Assembly: GCA_002500505.1 (NCBI GenBank)
Contig: DLRM01000050.1
Location: forward strand, 1 to 44,419
Length of the DNA stretch: 44,419 bases
DNA from: Planctomycetes bacterium UBA7888
GTDB taxonomy: Bacteria > Planctomycetota > UBA1135
Direction: 5' to 3'
Numbering within the stretch: position 1 is the first letter of the stretch; each line of letters starts with the position of its first letter. A program made the translations under genes and the position numbers. This document shows positions 24,153 to 33,432 of this stretch, piece after piece. A model generated the notes under the pieces. It worked only from the letters and a program-made list of their open reading frames with translations, ran no database searches and was not told the DNA's origin.

Positions 24153-25752
24153 GGCCCTCGGATTTCCAAGTCTCTAAAGCTTCGCTCGGAGCTGACTTCC
24201 CTTCGGGAAGAAGAACAAGCATCCCTCGTTGGGGAAAGAGATTCCGTAGTGCTTGGAGGGCCGCAAAGGCATCCTTCTCGCTAGGTGATTGGTAAAAAAC
24301 TTGACTCCACTCCACCCGTTGCAATAGGTCAAGCTGACCTTCATTGTGCACATGCATGGTGTCCACAACTAAAGGGTGGAAAAGCGACGGTGCCAAGGGG
24401 TGGCCCTGCACTCGACCCGCGCCAAGCCCACGAAACCCAATGGGGTCGACTAAGCAAACCGCAGAGGGGTCTAACGATTGCATTTGGACAAGCAAACTCC
24501 CTCCCTCTTCTGGAGGAAGCACCAGTGAGCCAGAACTGTTTTGGAGTAATAAAGGCTTTGAGGCCTTCCCCCAAGCCCAATACGCTTTGGGAACGACCAA
24601 AGTCGTAGGCAGTGCCAAGAGAAAAAGAAGAGTCCATTTTGGAACACGCCATGTTGCCCATTGAGCAATCCAAGAACCTGCGGGAATCGCCCAGAAAAGA
24701 GCGCCTATTCGGGCAAATTTATATTCATTGCCCCAAGGGAAATCCCCAAACAGAAGGAGGGCTGCAGCGAGCAAGGTTGCAAAGCCAAATCGAATGCGGT
24801 GCTCTTTCGACCAGGACCGAAGCCCCAGCACTGCCATAGGGATGAGGATGAAAAGAGGTCCAAGGAAATTCCAAAGTGGTTGCCCCCCAAGTTGAACATC
24901 GACTCGATTGCTTCCACCTGGAGCACTTTGAAAGGCCGGCAACAGAAAAGCTAATGCCAAAAAGCACGAAGCTAAGCCCGCACCAACCCAAGCAAGCCGC
25001 GAGGGAGCTGGCCACCGAATCAATCGAGGCAACAACCATCCCAGCATGCAAATCCCGGTAAAAGCGCCAACAAGCGGATTCAGCGCAAGGCATAAGGCCG
25101 CAGGGAAGATTCCCCGACGCGCCTGATGAGTTCCTCTTCCATCTGCGCCGCGATTGGCAACAGCGAGGGCCCACAAGGCAAAGGGCAAGGCCAAGGCAAA
25201 AGAAGAGATATTGAGAAACTTTGGCAGAAAAGCCTGAAGTCTTTGATCCCAATGAAAGGGCATCTCCGAAAAGCTCAGAGGAGATAACTGGAAAACCGGG
25301 GGGGCCTCGGGCGGAATCGTCGGAGTGTTCAAGAAAAAGCCCAACCATCCGAGGGCATTAAAGCCCAAAACTGCTGTCCAAAATGCAGCCCGGCGAGCAC
25401 TAAAGCGAAGATGAAAGGAACGACAAAGGGAATCCAATGCCGGCGCAAAAAGAAACGCCGCCAAAATGTTGAGGCAAGCAAATCCCCATAGTGGGCCAAT
25501 CCCAATTTTCCCCAAGAGAACCCCAAGAGTGGGATACAAGGTGTAGTAGCGAAGAGGACTTCCGGCGTGATAGGGATTCTCAGGAAGAAGGCCGTCACGA
25601 AGAACTGCCTCACCAACGGTCGTGTGCAAATAACCGTGATAGGAAGCGCGAACCGATTCCCCACCAAGAGCCAAGATAAAAAAAATGGCAAGCGCTAACA
25701 AGGCGCCCTCTGCCCAAGCTACGCGATATTGGCGAATAGGTTCAGCGACCAT
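24121..25752 (-). CDS. Polytopic membrane protein, GT-C glycosyltransferase-like
   Basis: This is a 543-aa protein with about 10-12 hydrophobic segments up to residue 400, then a soluble C-terminal domain of about 140 aa. After the first helix an extracytoplasmic loop reads ASYHGYLHTTVGEAVLRDG and then ENPYHAGSPLRYYTLYP (residues 36-74). Acidic/His loop motifs of this kind are seen in GT-C lipid-linked-sugar transferases and related uncharacterised membrane proteins. No specific family can be named. The soluble tail (LVDPIGFRGLGAGRVQGHPL) carries no known motif. ATG 25752 has AAGGAG 5 nt upstream, a strong SD, and overlaps the sulfatase-fold gene by 11 bp, so the two are translated together. 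It converges with comM, overlapping 32 bp. Confidence 0.7.
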   Translation of the reverse strand: MVAEPIRQYRVAWAEGALLALAIFFILALGGESVRASYHGYLHTTVGEAVLRDGLLPENPYHAGSPLRYYTLYPTLGVLLGKIGIGPLWGFACLNILAAFLFAPALDSLCRSFHLRFSARRAAFWTAVLGFNALGWLGFFLNTPTIPPEAPPVFQLSPLSFSEMPFHWDQRLQAFLPKFLNISSFALALPFALWALAVANRGADGRGTHQARRGIFPAALCLALNPLVGAFTGICMLGWLLPRLIRWPAPSRLAWVGAGLASCFLALAFLLPAFQSAPGGSNRVDVQLGGQPLWNFLGPLFILIPMAVLGLRSWSKEHRIRFGFATLLAAALLLFGDFPWGNEYKFARIGALFWAIPAGSWIAQWATWRVPKWTLLFLLALPTTLVVPKAYWAWGKASKPLLLQNSSGSLVLPPEEGGSLLVQMQSLDPSAVCLVDPIGFRGLGAGRVQGHPLAPSLFHPLVVDTMHVHNEGQLDLLQRVEWSQVFYQSPSEKDAFAALQALRNLFPQRGMLVLLPEGKSAPSEALETWKSEGLSLWHLPAPK

Positions 25753-27118
25753 TCAAACTCCTTGGCCGGCAGCCAGAGGACTCGGCTTCTTCGGCATACC
25801 CAAGCTCTTCCAACAAGCTCGGGTCCATCCCGCCAACAGGAACTGGGACACGAATTTCCTGAGAATCGAACCATGCGTTCAAGGCTTGGAGCATTGCTTG
25901 AAGTTGTTCAGGGTTGCTCCGACTCAAATCATTGACTTCCAAGGGGTCAACGCTGCGATCAAAGAGAGCGATTTCTGGATAAGGATACGAAGCTTGAGGG
26001 GGCTCCTTTGGCCCCCACCCACGACCTTCACAAGGGGCGTGAACAAGGGTCCATCGTGAATCTCTAAGGACATAGAAATCACGCATCCAAGTCCCAACTG
26101 TGCTTGGTGTTGAAGCCGGAGGCTCCAGCCAATTCGGTTCCACAACTTGCATCACTGAGGCCATTAGGTTTTGCAAAGCAAAAGGTTCAGCACGGCGTTC
26201 ACCGGGCTTCCAGGTAGGACCAAGAATCATTAGAGGGACACGCGTAACGCCGGCATAAAGGCTCTTCGCATGCAGGAAGTAACCGTTTCGGTCCCCAAGT
26301 TCTTCGCCATGGTCCGAAAAGAAAACGACCACTGCATTTTCAAGAAGGCCGCCACGGTCAGCCGCCCTGTATTGGCTATCCAACTGTTCCAAAAAAACTC
26401 GCAGCATATCTGTCGCATAAGCCACTTCACCGTCATAGAGCGCCCGAATGTCCTTCCGAAGCCCCGGAGTCAATTCACTTGGGTTGCGGTGAATCTCATT
26501 CAGCAACGTGTTATTCGCACGAATGGGGTGCTTGGGGTCTGACCACTTTTGATAAGGCACAGGAGGCTCGTAAGGCTGATGAGGGCTCATGAAGTGCGCC
26601 CAAGCAAACAGCCGTCCACCCTCTTGAATTACCGGAGCAGTCAACTCCAAAAGCTCTTTGGAAACAAGGGGCTCAAATTCTCGAGGGCGAATCGCATAGT
26701 CCTCAAAGCCGCGGTCGAATCCAATTTGAGGTCCCAGAAGCCGATTCGCAACCCGTCCGAAGGTTCGAAAACCCCTTTCACGTAAGCCTTCCACCAAACT
26801 CGAAGCACCCAGCTGAAATAGGTGTGTGGTTGCACCATGTTCAAGTGGAGACAAGCCCGTCAAAACACTTCCAATGGAAGGGACAGTCTTGCCAGCAGGG
26901 GCCCAACAGGAATCCCAAACCACGCCCCTCTCTGCAAGCCAGGGAAGAGTCCAGGGCTGTTCAGCGCGCCCCTCTGGAGCTCGTTCTGCGCCGTAAATCC
27001 CGAGGCGATCCGCACGCAAAGTATCAATGGAGACCAGAATTAAATCGAGTCCCGCAGGCTCTGGTCGGGCACAGCCACCGAAGGCCAACAGACAAAGAAA
27101 TGCAACCCTTCTGGACAT
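25742..27118 (-). CDS. Alkaline-phosphatase/sulfatase-fold lipoprotein with Thr at the nucleophile site
   Basis: The protein is 458 aa from ATG 27118; the frame extends to 27193, but this start gives the short lipoprotein leader MSRRVAFLCLLAFGG-C (Cys16). Sulfatase-fold motifs are LVSIDTLRADRLGIYG (metal Asp32), GKTVPSIGSVLTGLSP (residues 76-91), AWAHFMSPHQPYEPP, VVFFSDHGEELGDR and YFLHAKSLY. At the position of the sulfatase C/S-x-P-x-R signature it has Thr78-Val-Pro-Ser-Ile. Formylglycine cannot form there, so a phosphoesterase or phospho-group transferase with a Thr nucleophile is more likely. A -10-like TATACT lies 7 nt before the ATG. It is translationally linked to the GT-C-like gene, hinting at joint work on a cell-surface lipid or glycan. 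Confidence 0.85.
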   Translation of the reverse strand: MSRRVAFLCLLAFGGCARPEPAGLDLILVSIDTLRADRLGIYGAERAPEGRAEQPWTLPWLAERGVVWDSCWAPAGKTVPSIGSVLTGLSPLEHGATTHLFQLGASSLVEGLRERGFRTFGRVANRLLGPQIGFDRGFEDYAIRPREFEPLVSKELLELTAPVIQEGGRLFAWAHFMSPHQPYEPPVPYQKWSDPKHPIRANNTLLNEIHRNPSELTPGLRKDIRALYDGEVAYATDMLRVFLEQLDSQYRAADRGGLLENAVVVFFSDHGEELGDRNGYFLHAKSLYAGVTRVPLMILGPTWKPGERRAEPFALQNLMASVMQVVEPNWLEPPASTPSTVGTWMRDFYVLRDSRWTLVHAPCEGRGWGPKEPPQASYPYPEIALFDRSVDPLEVNDLSRSNPEQLQAMLQALNAWFDSQEIRVPVPVGGMDPSLLEELGYAEEAESSGCRPRSLNGR

Positions 27119-27125
27119 GAGAAAA

Positions 27126-27131
27126 AGTATA
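27126..27131 (-). promoter_or_regulatory. Putative -10 element for a leaderless sulfatase-fold mRNA
   Basis: TATACT on the minus strand, one mismatch from TATAAT, ends 7 nt before the ATG at 27118. No -35 box or SD is visible. On the plus strand TATTCT at 27142-27147 lies 11 nt before the divergent proline dehydrogenase ATG. Confidence 0.4.
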
Positions 27132-27158
27132 GCCTCGCCTGTATTCTTTCTCCTATCC

Positions 27159-28079
27159 ATGACCATCCTCGACCGCGCCTTTGCCCTCGGCATCCCCCTG
27201 GTTCCTCGCCCGATATTGCGACGGTTGAGCCAGCGTTATGTCGCAGGCGAACATCGGGATGCCGCTTTGGCTCTTGGCCACCAGCTTTCTAGCGCAAATT
27301 ACTGCCTCACTTTTGATGTTTTAGGGGAAGCCGTTTCCAATCAAGAGGATGTCACTGGTGCACTTCAAGAGTATCGCGCCCTTTTTGATGATTTACGGAC
27401 TCAGGACCTGGAGCTGAACCTATCCCTAAAACCTACGCAAATGGGTTTGCTTTTGGGAGAATCTTTCTGCACGGATTCAGTTTCCACCTTGGTTTCCCTC
27501 GCGGCCGCGGAAGGTGGGTTTGTTCGCTACGAAATGGAGGATTCCCCCACCACGGATGCCACCCTCCGCGTATTCCTCCAATTGCACAAAGAGCACGGCA
27601 ACCACGTGGGCTGCGTCCTTCAATCCATGCTTCATCGAAGCAGAAAAGACCTCGAATCTCTTTTATCAGACTGTCCGGGCCTGAATGTTCGCCTAGTAAA
27701 AGGCATTTATGTTGAGCCTGCAGATGTGGCTTTCCAAACTATGGGCGAAATCAATGAAAGCTTCTTAGGTCTCGCCCGACAAACCCTGCAAGGCGGTGGT
27801 TTCTTAGGCGCTGCGACTCATGACCCAGTTTTGGTTAAAGGGCTTCGAGAACTCCTTGAAGAAAACCCTGAATGGAAGAATCGATTTGAACTCCAAGTTC
27901 TCCTGGGCGTGGGTGAAGAACTTCGCCGAGAATGCCTGGATGCCGGCCTCCCTGTTCGTGTTTACATTCCTTACGGCGCCAAGTGGCTCCCTTATGTTCA
28001 AAGGCGCCTACGCAAAAACCCCAAGCTTGCTCGATATGCGTTCTTTGGCCTTTTCAAGAAAAGAGACTCGATTGCTTAA
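27159..28079 (+). CDS. Proline dehydrogenase (monofunctional, PutA N-domain family)
   Basis: The protein is 306 aa from ATG 27159. The longer open frame to 27027 would run antisense through the neighbour's leader and lacks family similarity. This FAD enzyme oxidises L-proline to pyrroline-5-carboxylate. Visible family motifs in the TIM barrel are NLSLKPTQMGLLLG, YEMEDSPTTDATL, VLQSMLHRS, VRLVKGIYVEPADV, AATHDPVLV, RFELQVLLGV and the C-terminal VRVYIPYGAKWLPYVQRRL, whose Arg pair binds the substrate carboxylate. The length fits the monofunctional bacterial type. No P5C dehydrogenase gene is nearby. It diverges from the sulfatase-fold gene over 40 bp; the last 4 bp overlap the convergent DHH phosphoesterase gene. 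Confidence 0.93.
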   Translation: MTILDRAFALGIPLVPRPILRRLSQRYVAGEHRDAALALGHQLSSANYCLTFDVLGEAVSNQEDVTGALQEYRALFDDLRTQDLELNLSLKPTQMGLLLGESFCTDSVSTLVSLAAAEGGFVRYEMEDSPTTDATLRVFLQLHKEHGNHVGCVLQSMLHRSRKDLESLLSDCPGLNVRLVKGIYVEPADVAFQTMGEINESFLGLARQTLQGGGFLGAATHDPVLVKGLRELLEENPEWKNRFELQVLLGVGEELRRECLDAGLPVRVYIPYGAKWLPYVQRRLRKNPKLARYAFFGLFKKRDSIA

Positions 28080-29044
28080 ATGCAAAGTTCTCTACGAAGA
28101 AGGTCCCATGCTTCTTCGAGAGACACCCCTTCTTGAAAACTAATACCGGAAGCACGGACATGGCCACCGCCGCCCAAACGCGTGGCGATTTCGCGAACAT
28201 CCGTATCAACCTTGCTCCGTAAACTCGCCTTCACGCTTCCACCAGTTCGCTCAAGGAGAACCGCAACAGCGTCTACGGTTTTGACTGCACGAAGGATGTC
28301 AAGGACCTCATCGGTATCGTCCAAAATTGCACCCGCAGATTGGAGCTCAGCCTGAGATATCTTTGTCATTGCAACGCGGCCCTCTGAAAAGTACTCCACA
28401 TTAGAAAGAGCGAGCCCGATTCCTTTTGGATGTTCCTGCAGACTGTTTTGGTGAATCGCTCGATAAAGAGTGTCAGGGACAACGCCGCCCTCTACAAGTT
28501 TGGCCGCGCATTCCCATGCAGGAGAGTCAGCATTGGAATACTTAAACCAACCCGTATCTGCCGCAATTGCAGCGAAGGCGGCCTCCAGGGCTGGAAGCGG
28601 AAGCTCAACTCCAAGATGTTCCGCAAAACGGACGGCGAGTAAACCACTTGCGGCAGCCGTGGGCTCCAAAATCATCGCCTGCCACAACCCTGGCTCAGCT
28701 TGGTCAAGCGGATGGTGGTCCACCACAACTCGATTGCCTGAAGCCGCAGCTAATTCCACCCCCAAAGCCCCCAATCGAGATAAAACAGAGCAATCGCAAA
28801 CAAAAGCAAGGTCAAAGGTGGGAATACCGACTTCCTGATCAAAAACTTCAAAGTCACAATATTCTGCAAGGAAGGCAAAGCGGGAATCTGGCGCATCAGG
28901 ATTCATGACTCGAACATCTTTGCCCATTGCTTTACACAAATGGAACAACACGCTTTCAGTCCCTAAGCAGTCACCATCAGCTTTGACGTGACCGGTGATG
29001 AGGACTTTCTCAGCGTTGGCAAGAAGGGTGGCGACCGTTTCCAT
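28076..29044 (-). CDS. nrnA: DHH-family phosphoesterase, NrnA-like oligoribonuclease/pAp phosphatase
   Basis: This 322-aa protein has DHH domain motifs GHVKADGDCLG (His19, Asp23, Asp25), CDCSVLSRLG (Asp84) and VVVDHHPLD (Asp109-His110-His111), which form the two-Mn2+ site. The C-terminal DHHA1 domain ends with ATRLGGGGHVRASGISF, whose GGGH motif binds the substrate. The size and DHH-DHHA1 layout match NrnA, which degrades 2-5 nt RNAs and dephosphorylates pAp; cyclic-dinucleotide phosphodiesterases share the layout, so the exact substrate is an inference. It lies 11 bp downstream of the amidohydrolase gene, likely in one operon. It converges with proline dehydrogenase, overlapping 4 bp. Confidence 0.92.
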   Translation of the reverse strand: METVATLLANAEKVLITGHVKADGDCLGTESVLFHLCKAMGKDVRVMNPDAPDSRFAFLAEYCDFEVFDQEVGIPTFDLAFVCDCSVLSRLGALGVELAAASGNRVVVDHHPLDQAEPGLWQAMILEPTAAASGLLAVRFAEHLGVELPLPALEAAFAAIAADTGWFKYSNADSPAWECAAKLVEGGVVPDTLYRAIHQNSLQEHPKGIGLALSNVEYFSEGRVAMTKISQAELQSAGAILDDTDEVLDILRAVKTVDAVAVLLERTGGSVKASLRSKVDTDVREIATRLGGGGHVRASGISFQEGVSLEEAWDLLRRELCI

Positions 29045-29055
29045 GAGAGTCCATC

Positions 29056-30216
29056 CTAAGACAAGGGGAACAAGTTTCCATGACCTGGGGCTTCTTCGCT
29101 ACTCAGCCACTGGCAAAAGGCTTCCGCATCAACGGGAAGGGGGTGTCCCCCCATCTCCCACCGCAGGAGGGGTAGCCCGGTCAAGTTAAGGGCCTCCGCT
29201 CCAGTTTGGGTCAGAGAAGTCCACCATTCCAGAGGCGAAAACCCCGGAACCAGCTCACAAGCCAGCCGGTATTCCCACATGGGATCTAACACTTCGTTGG
29301 AAGCCATGGAATCGCAGCCCAGGAGGGGAGGCTTGCTCAACGCTCCAGAGAAATCCGGAGTTTCTCGGCAGAAATAACGCTGGGTTCCAGGACACCATGC
29401 AATAGACACTCCAGCTTCTTCAAGACGCTGGAACTCTTCCTTCTTTAAATTTGTGCAATGCACTGCCAAGGTGCCCGGCCGCAAACCACCCACTGCTTCG
29501 AGCCAGTCCACCGAAGAGGAAAATCGTCCTTCAGGAATAGGGCGGCCGCGTTCTTCGAAAAGATGTGCAAGAGGCCCCGAGCCATATTCCAAAAACTCTC
29601 GTTCATCCGAATGCTCGCCCAAGTGAATCGAAACATGGAGTTGATTTTGAAAAACCCATTTTGCAACCGATTGACTCACCGAAAAAGGAGCGTGCAAAGC
29701 GACACCTTCTGTTTTCTGAAGAAGCTCCCGGAGCTCCCTGGACATCGCTTCGCCAGGTTCAAAAATTTCAGACCAGCAGCGAAGGTGTGGAAACAACTCA
29801 TCTCTTTCGTGCGGAAGAGAGTTTGCTCCTGGCTCCGACATATGGGCGAGCACGCCTCCACAACCATTCTGCTTCAATTCTTCCAAGGACCGGTGAGCCG
29901 AATCAGAAGGGGACAAGCGACTATCCTCGCTCCTCCATGCCAACAAGCTGCGAACCCAATCTGCAAAAGGTTGGCGAGGCCAATCTGAGCTTGGCGCATC
30001 AAAATTCTCTAAATGGGCGTGGGCGAGAACGGGGCTTTGGGTCCAACACTCCCCTTCAAATACTTCCACAGGGGAAGAAGGCGATTCTCCAGGCGGAAGA
30101 GCACGCACTTCCCCCTTGGAATCTAAAGCCAACACAACTCCATGCAGAAGAGTGTCCCCCAGCAGAGTCGCTTCCGGTTGAAGAAAGCGTGGAGCTTGAG
30201 CCTTTTTACTCTCCAA
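29056..30216 (-). CDS. Amidohydrolase, related to aminofutalosine/S-adenosylhomocysteine deaminases
   Basis: This cytoplasmic metal hydrolase is about 386 aa if it starts at TTG 30216, which overlaps the upstream stop by 11 bp. An ATG at 30306 is possible but would overlap the Gly-rich gene by about 100 bp and add a tail unlike the family. Motifs of the TRZ/ATZ and MqnX-type group are SPVLAHAHLENFD (metal His pair), HLGEHSDEREFLEYG (His and Glu), LAVHCTNLKKEEFQRLEEAG, WCPGTQRYF and GCDSMASNEVLDP (metal Asp). Such enzymes deaminate purine-like rings; in the futalosine menaquinone route the substrate is 6-amino-6-deoxyfutalosine. No other menaquinone gene is present, so the substrate stays open. 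The N-terminal beta-domain is short. Confidence 0.8.
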   Translation of the reverse strand: MESKKAQAPRFLQPEATLLGDTLLHGVVLALDSKGEVRALPPGESPSSPVEVFEGECWTQSPVLAHAHLENFDAPSSDWPRQPFADWVRSLLAWRSEDSRLSPSDSAHRSLEELKQNGCGGVLAHMSEPGANSLPHERDELFPHLRCWSEIFEPGEAMSRELRELLQKTEGVALHAPFSVSQSVAKWVFQNQLHVSIHLGEHSDEREFLEYGSGPLAHLFEERGRPIPEGRFSSSVDWLEAVGGLRPGTLAVHCTNLKKEEFQRLEEAGVSIAWCPGTQRYFCRETPDFSGALSKPPLLGCDSMASNEVLDPMWEYRLACELVPGFSPLEWWTSLTQTGAEALNLTGLPLLRWEMGGHPLPVDAEAFCQWLSSEEAPGHGNLFPLS

Positions 30217-33200
30217 CCCAGTCAAAGTGCACTTCGTCCACGCGGAAGAAGGCGGAAGGGTCGCTCCAAAGGGGCAAACCCGCAATGATGTCGTGGTCAA
30301 AAACAAGATTGAATCGAATCATGCGAGAAAGCGTGCCACGGATTTCAGAGAGGCCATCCGTCGTAGAACCTTGCCCTGGAATAATCCAATCGCTCAAAGA
30401 AATATCATCTGGAGTACTACTTCCTGGGGCGGACCAGCCGGTTTGGAATGAAACCCAAATAGGGGATGTGCCAGGCTGAGGATAATTCACTCCTCCACTT
30501 TCGTAGACAATGCTTTGGTCCCCGCCACCTAATCCATCGTTGTAGGTGCAAGTAATCCGATAACCTGAAAAATCCAACAGCATGACATTATTGGCTGGGA
30601 GGAACCAATGGCTGCGAACTCCCGAGGCATTGGAACTAAAACTTCCAATGGGAGTTGAGGCTCCAAAATCTCCCTCATGAATCACACGGTTTGGAAGTCC
30701 GGAGGAACCTATCGGGGCTAAATCCACCGATTCATCCGGAGAGACCAAGGTTTGGAGAGCTGCAAGTGTTTCATCTCCTGCATTTGTCTCAAAGCGAATC
30801 ACACCAGAGCCACCATCTCCGCCATGGTTTCCGACAGAGCCAAGTCCACCTTCGCCACCAGAGAGGCTGAGGGTGTTGCTACCCACATCTAAAATCCCTC
30901 CCGCCTGAAGAAGGATACTCCCACCCGAGCCACCACCACCACCAGCATCTCCCGGAGGGCCAAAGTTGATGGCATTAAAATCTGAATAAGGACGGTTGAG
31001 CATGAATTCACTATCTCCACCATCTCCACCATCCACGGAAACTAACCCCGTCACAGCAAAACGGCCACCAGTGTGAATTTGAAGGGCGCCCCCACCGGCA
31101 CCGCCACCAGCACCAGAACAAGTTCGGAAAGAATCAATCCAACCGAGGCCTGAAGGGTTACCGTTAAAAAGAGAGTGGTTCGTGTTGGGGTCCAGGGAAT
31201 AAGAACCATGCTGACTCATACCTGCACCGCCTCCCCCACTCCCGCCGAGGAGTAGGTTCAAATCCGGGTCCAAAGTCTCAATCCCTGCCACAGGCGAATA
31301 GGCCCCACCTGAGGCATCCGGTACGGAATCGCCCACCTTGGCATCCCAATTAAAGCGATCGTTGAACTCCCAAATACTATTCCCAGCATCGCTAACAGGG
31401 GGAGTCAATGGTTGCAAAAGAGGGTTTGTGCTATTGGAATCAAAATAGTCTCCCTGCACTCCATCCGTCCAAAAGCCACCTCCGCCACCTCCGCGAGAAC
31501 GATGAATGGAGTACGCGGAGTACTGCAGAGTCGAGGGGTCCAAATGAGTTTGTATTCGAGTGCCCGTCAGTACTCCTCCTGGTGGAACTGCAATATCGTC
31601 TAGAACGAAATTGGAGGCCGTGGGCCAAGCCCAACTTCCCATCCCGGACCCCTCTGCTAGGTCACCAGGAATATTTAAAGCACTCAGTTCAGGGTCACCG
31701 GTAGGAGCAACCCCACCAACTCCAGCACCATTTCTTCCATGAGGAGAAGTCCAGCGAATCTTATCTGTAAAACGAGATGGGTCGGGTTCTCCTTCAGCCG
31801 CCACTAAAGTCTCAGGATTCGCATCATCGTAAAAGTTAGGGTCAAGAAGCCCCCCAGCACCATCCAACAAGTACCAAGCCCCGCCGCCTCGTCCACCCGA
31901 CCCAGCAGCGCAGTATCCAATTCCTGGAAGCCCCCCCTCCGCTTCGGACTCAAAAATACCACCTGAAGACTCGGAGGCAATGACGTTACCACCCGAATCC
32001 TTAATCTGAATAATCTCCGAAAATCTGGGAAAGTACTTTCCGAAGTTGGGTGAGGCATTCTCACCAGACACATCCAAAATGCCCTCAACGAGCATTTGGC
32101 CACGCACCAAAAGTCGTAGGGGATTGGGGCCCACCGCGGAAACCCGTACGCCAGCAGGAATATGAACTTCTTCAAACGGGAAAACTCCGTCCGTAATCGT
32201 GACATTGACTCCGGTCACTGTCTTCATGGTCATGAGCGAAGTATCAAAGACATAGTCTTCGGTTGGGGCAAAAACCCCAAGGATTCCACTTCCTCCACCT
32301 TCATGGATGCCCGTGTCGGCTTGTAGACCACTATCCAAGCCAACAGTTCCTTCTGCCCAAAGGTGGGAGGTGCTCCCCGCAACATCCTCCATGGAGTTGT
32401 CCGAAAAACCTTCTGCAAAGGAGCCCGGAGCGCTAAAGGCCTCAGGAAGCGGGATGGAGAATTCACCGGGATTCAAGATGGCATTGTTGGCAATATCTGC
32501 AATTTGGGGAGAAACAAAAACCTTAAGAGTTCTGTCCCCTGAGTGACCGCCCGGGAAAGGGGCCAATGGCGTGAACACCAAAGTCGAAGTCAAAGCATCC
32601 TGGTCGAAACTAATGGAATAGGTACCAGGCACACTAACGTCAACGGTTTCCGGAGATGTCTTGTCCTCAACCTTAACTGAAATTGAAGGGCTACCCCCAG
32701 TGGCTTCATTGAGCAACTGAGATTTTTGCATCAAGTCATTAAAAACCAAGGTAATGGAAAAATCGCTGGAAACGGGAGGCGTACTGGCATCCGGAGTCAC
32801 CACAACAGAAGGTGGACCAGGTGACAAATCCGTCACGCCTGAGGTCGTAATGCCACAATTGATATCAGATAAGTTTGGGCGACCAATGACTGAGCGGACC
32901 ACATTCCATTCGGGGTCGGCATAGACCCGCAAGCGATAGACATCTCCATCGACAAAACCAAAAGAAAGTCCTGCCTCAGTTTCAATCAGGGAGGGTCGGA
33001 AGATAATCTTTTCACCATCGACGAAGAAGGTGCCCGGGGGGGTAGCCCCAGAGATGTCACTGACAAGAGAAATCGTGGCGTAGTTCGCCGAAGAGTCCCG
33101 TACCTCATCATTGAAGGTAATTACAATATCCTGATTGGTTGCAATCGTATTGACGGTGCAAGTGGCACCATGGCAACCCAAAGAGCAATGGTCAATCTCG

Positions 33201-33304
33201 AACTGGTCCGCGTGAGTTACAGAATTCGACGAAGTCGATCCCAAGCACCCAGCCAATAGTGGGAGCAGGCCTGAAAGGAAGGTCTTCCGTAAGATGCTGA
33301 GCAT
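30206..33304 (-). CDS. Large Gly-rich Ig-like surface lipoprotein (1032 aa)
   Basis: ATG 33304 gives the lipoprotein leader MLSILRKTFLSGLLPLLAGC; the frame is open to 33481 without a leader there. The mature N-terminus has two Big_5/cadherin-like units of the form ITFNDEVRDSS and LVFNDLMQKSQ, with a few Cys (CSLGCHGATC). From about residue 390 there is a strand-rich region: VRGQMLVEGILDVSGENAS followed by long Gly-rich blocks alternating with short hydrophobic strands (GGGGSGGSILLQAGGILDV, GGDGGSGVIRFET), likely a beta-helix-like fold. The C-terminal domain ends IRFNLVFDHDI...VHFDW. The same order occurs in the protein at 40211-43756. It is probably exposed at the cell surface; adhesion or matrix roles are possible but unproven. 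It is followed by the amidohydrolase gene with an 11-bp overlap. Confidence 0.85.
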   Translation of the reverse strand: MLSILRKTFLSGLLPLLAGCLGSTSSNSVTHADQFEIDHCSLGCHGATCTVNTIATNQDIVITFNDEVRDSSANYATISLVSDISGATPPGTFFVDGEKIIFRPSLIETEAGLSFGFVDGDVYRLRVYADPEWNVVRSVIGRPNLSDINCGITTSGVTDLSPGPPSVVVTPDASTPPVSSDFSITLVFNDLMQKSQLLNEATGGSPSISVKVEDKTSPETVDVSVPGTYSISFDQDALTSTLVFTPLAPFPGGHSGDRTLKVFVSPQIADIANNAILNPGEFSIPLPEAFSAPGSFAEGFSDNSMEDVAGSTSHLWAEGTVGLDSGLQADTGIHEGGGSGILGVFAPTEDYVFDTSLMTMKTVTGVNVTITDGVFPFEEVHIPAGVRVSAVGPNPLRLLVRGQMLVEGILDVSGENASPNFGKYFPRFSEIIQIKDSGGNVIASESSGGIFESEAEGGLPGIGYCAAGSGGRGGGAWYLLDGAGGLLDPNFYDDANPETLVAAEGEPDPSRFTDKIRWTSPHGRNGAGVGGVAPTGDPELSALNIPGDLAEGSGMGSWAWPTASNFVLDDIAVPPGGVLTGTRIQTHLDPSTLQYSAYSIHRSRGGGGGGFWTDGVQGDYFDSNSTNPLLQPLTPPVSDAGNSIWEFNDRFNWDAKVGDSVPDASGGAYSPVAGIETLDPDLNLLLGGSGGGGAGMSQHGSYSLDPNTNHSLFNGNPSGLGWIDSFRTCSGAGGGAGGGALQIHTGGRFAVTGLVSVDGGDGGDSEFMLNRPYSDFNAINFGPPGDAGGGGGSGGSILLQAGGILDVGSNTLSLSGGEGGLGSVGNHGGDGGSGVIRFETNAGDETLAALQTLVSPDESVDLAPIGSSGLPNRVIHEGDFGASTPIGSFSSNASGVRSHWFLPANNVMLLDFSGYRITCTYNDGLGGGDQSIVYESGGVNYPQPGTSPIWVSFQTGWSAPGSSTPDDISLSDWIIPGQGSTTDGLSEIRGTLSRMIRFNLVFDHDIIAGLPLWSDPSAFFRVDEVHFDWVGE

Positions 33305-33432
33305 GAGGATGCTAGGGCCCGGCTGTTTTGCCCGGGTGCGGCTCGCCGCCACAGGACCCCAGTCTAGCAAATCTACCCCCTCTTCGACCTTGGGTAACAG
33401 GGCTTCGATAGGAGTGTAAAGCAATTGACCCC

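Noticed and set aside
27027..27158. Longer N-terminus for proline dehydrogenase
   Set aside because: It overlaps the sulfatase-fold gene's leader on the other strand, and the family similarity begins at ATG 27159.
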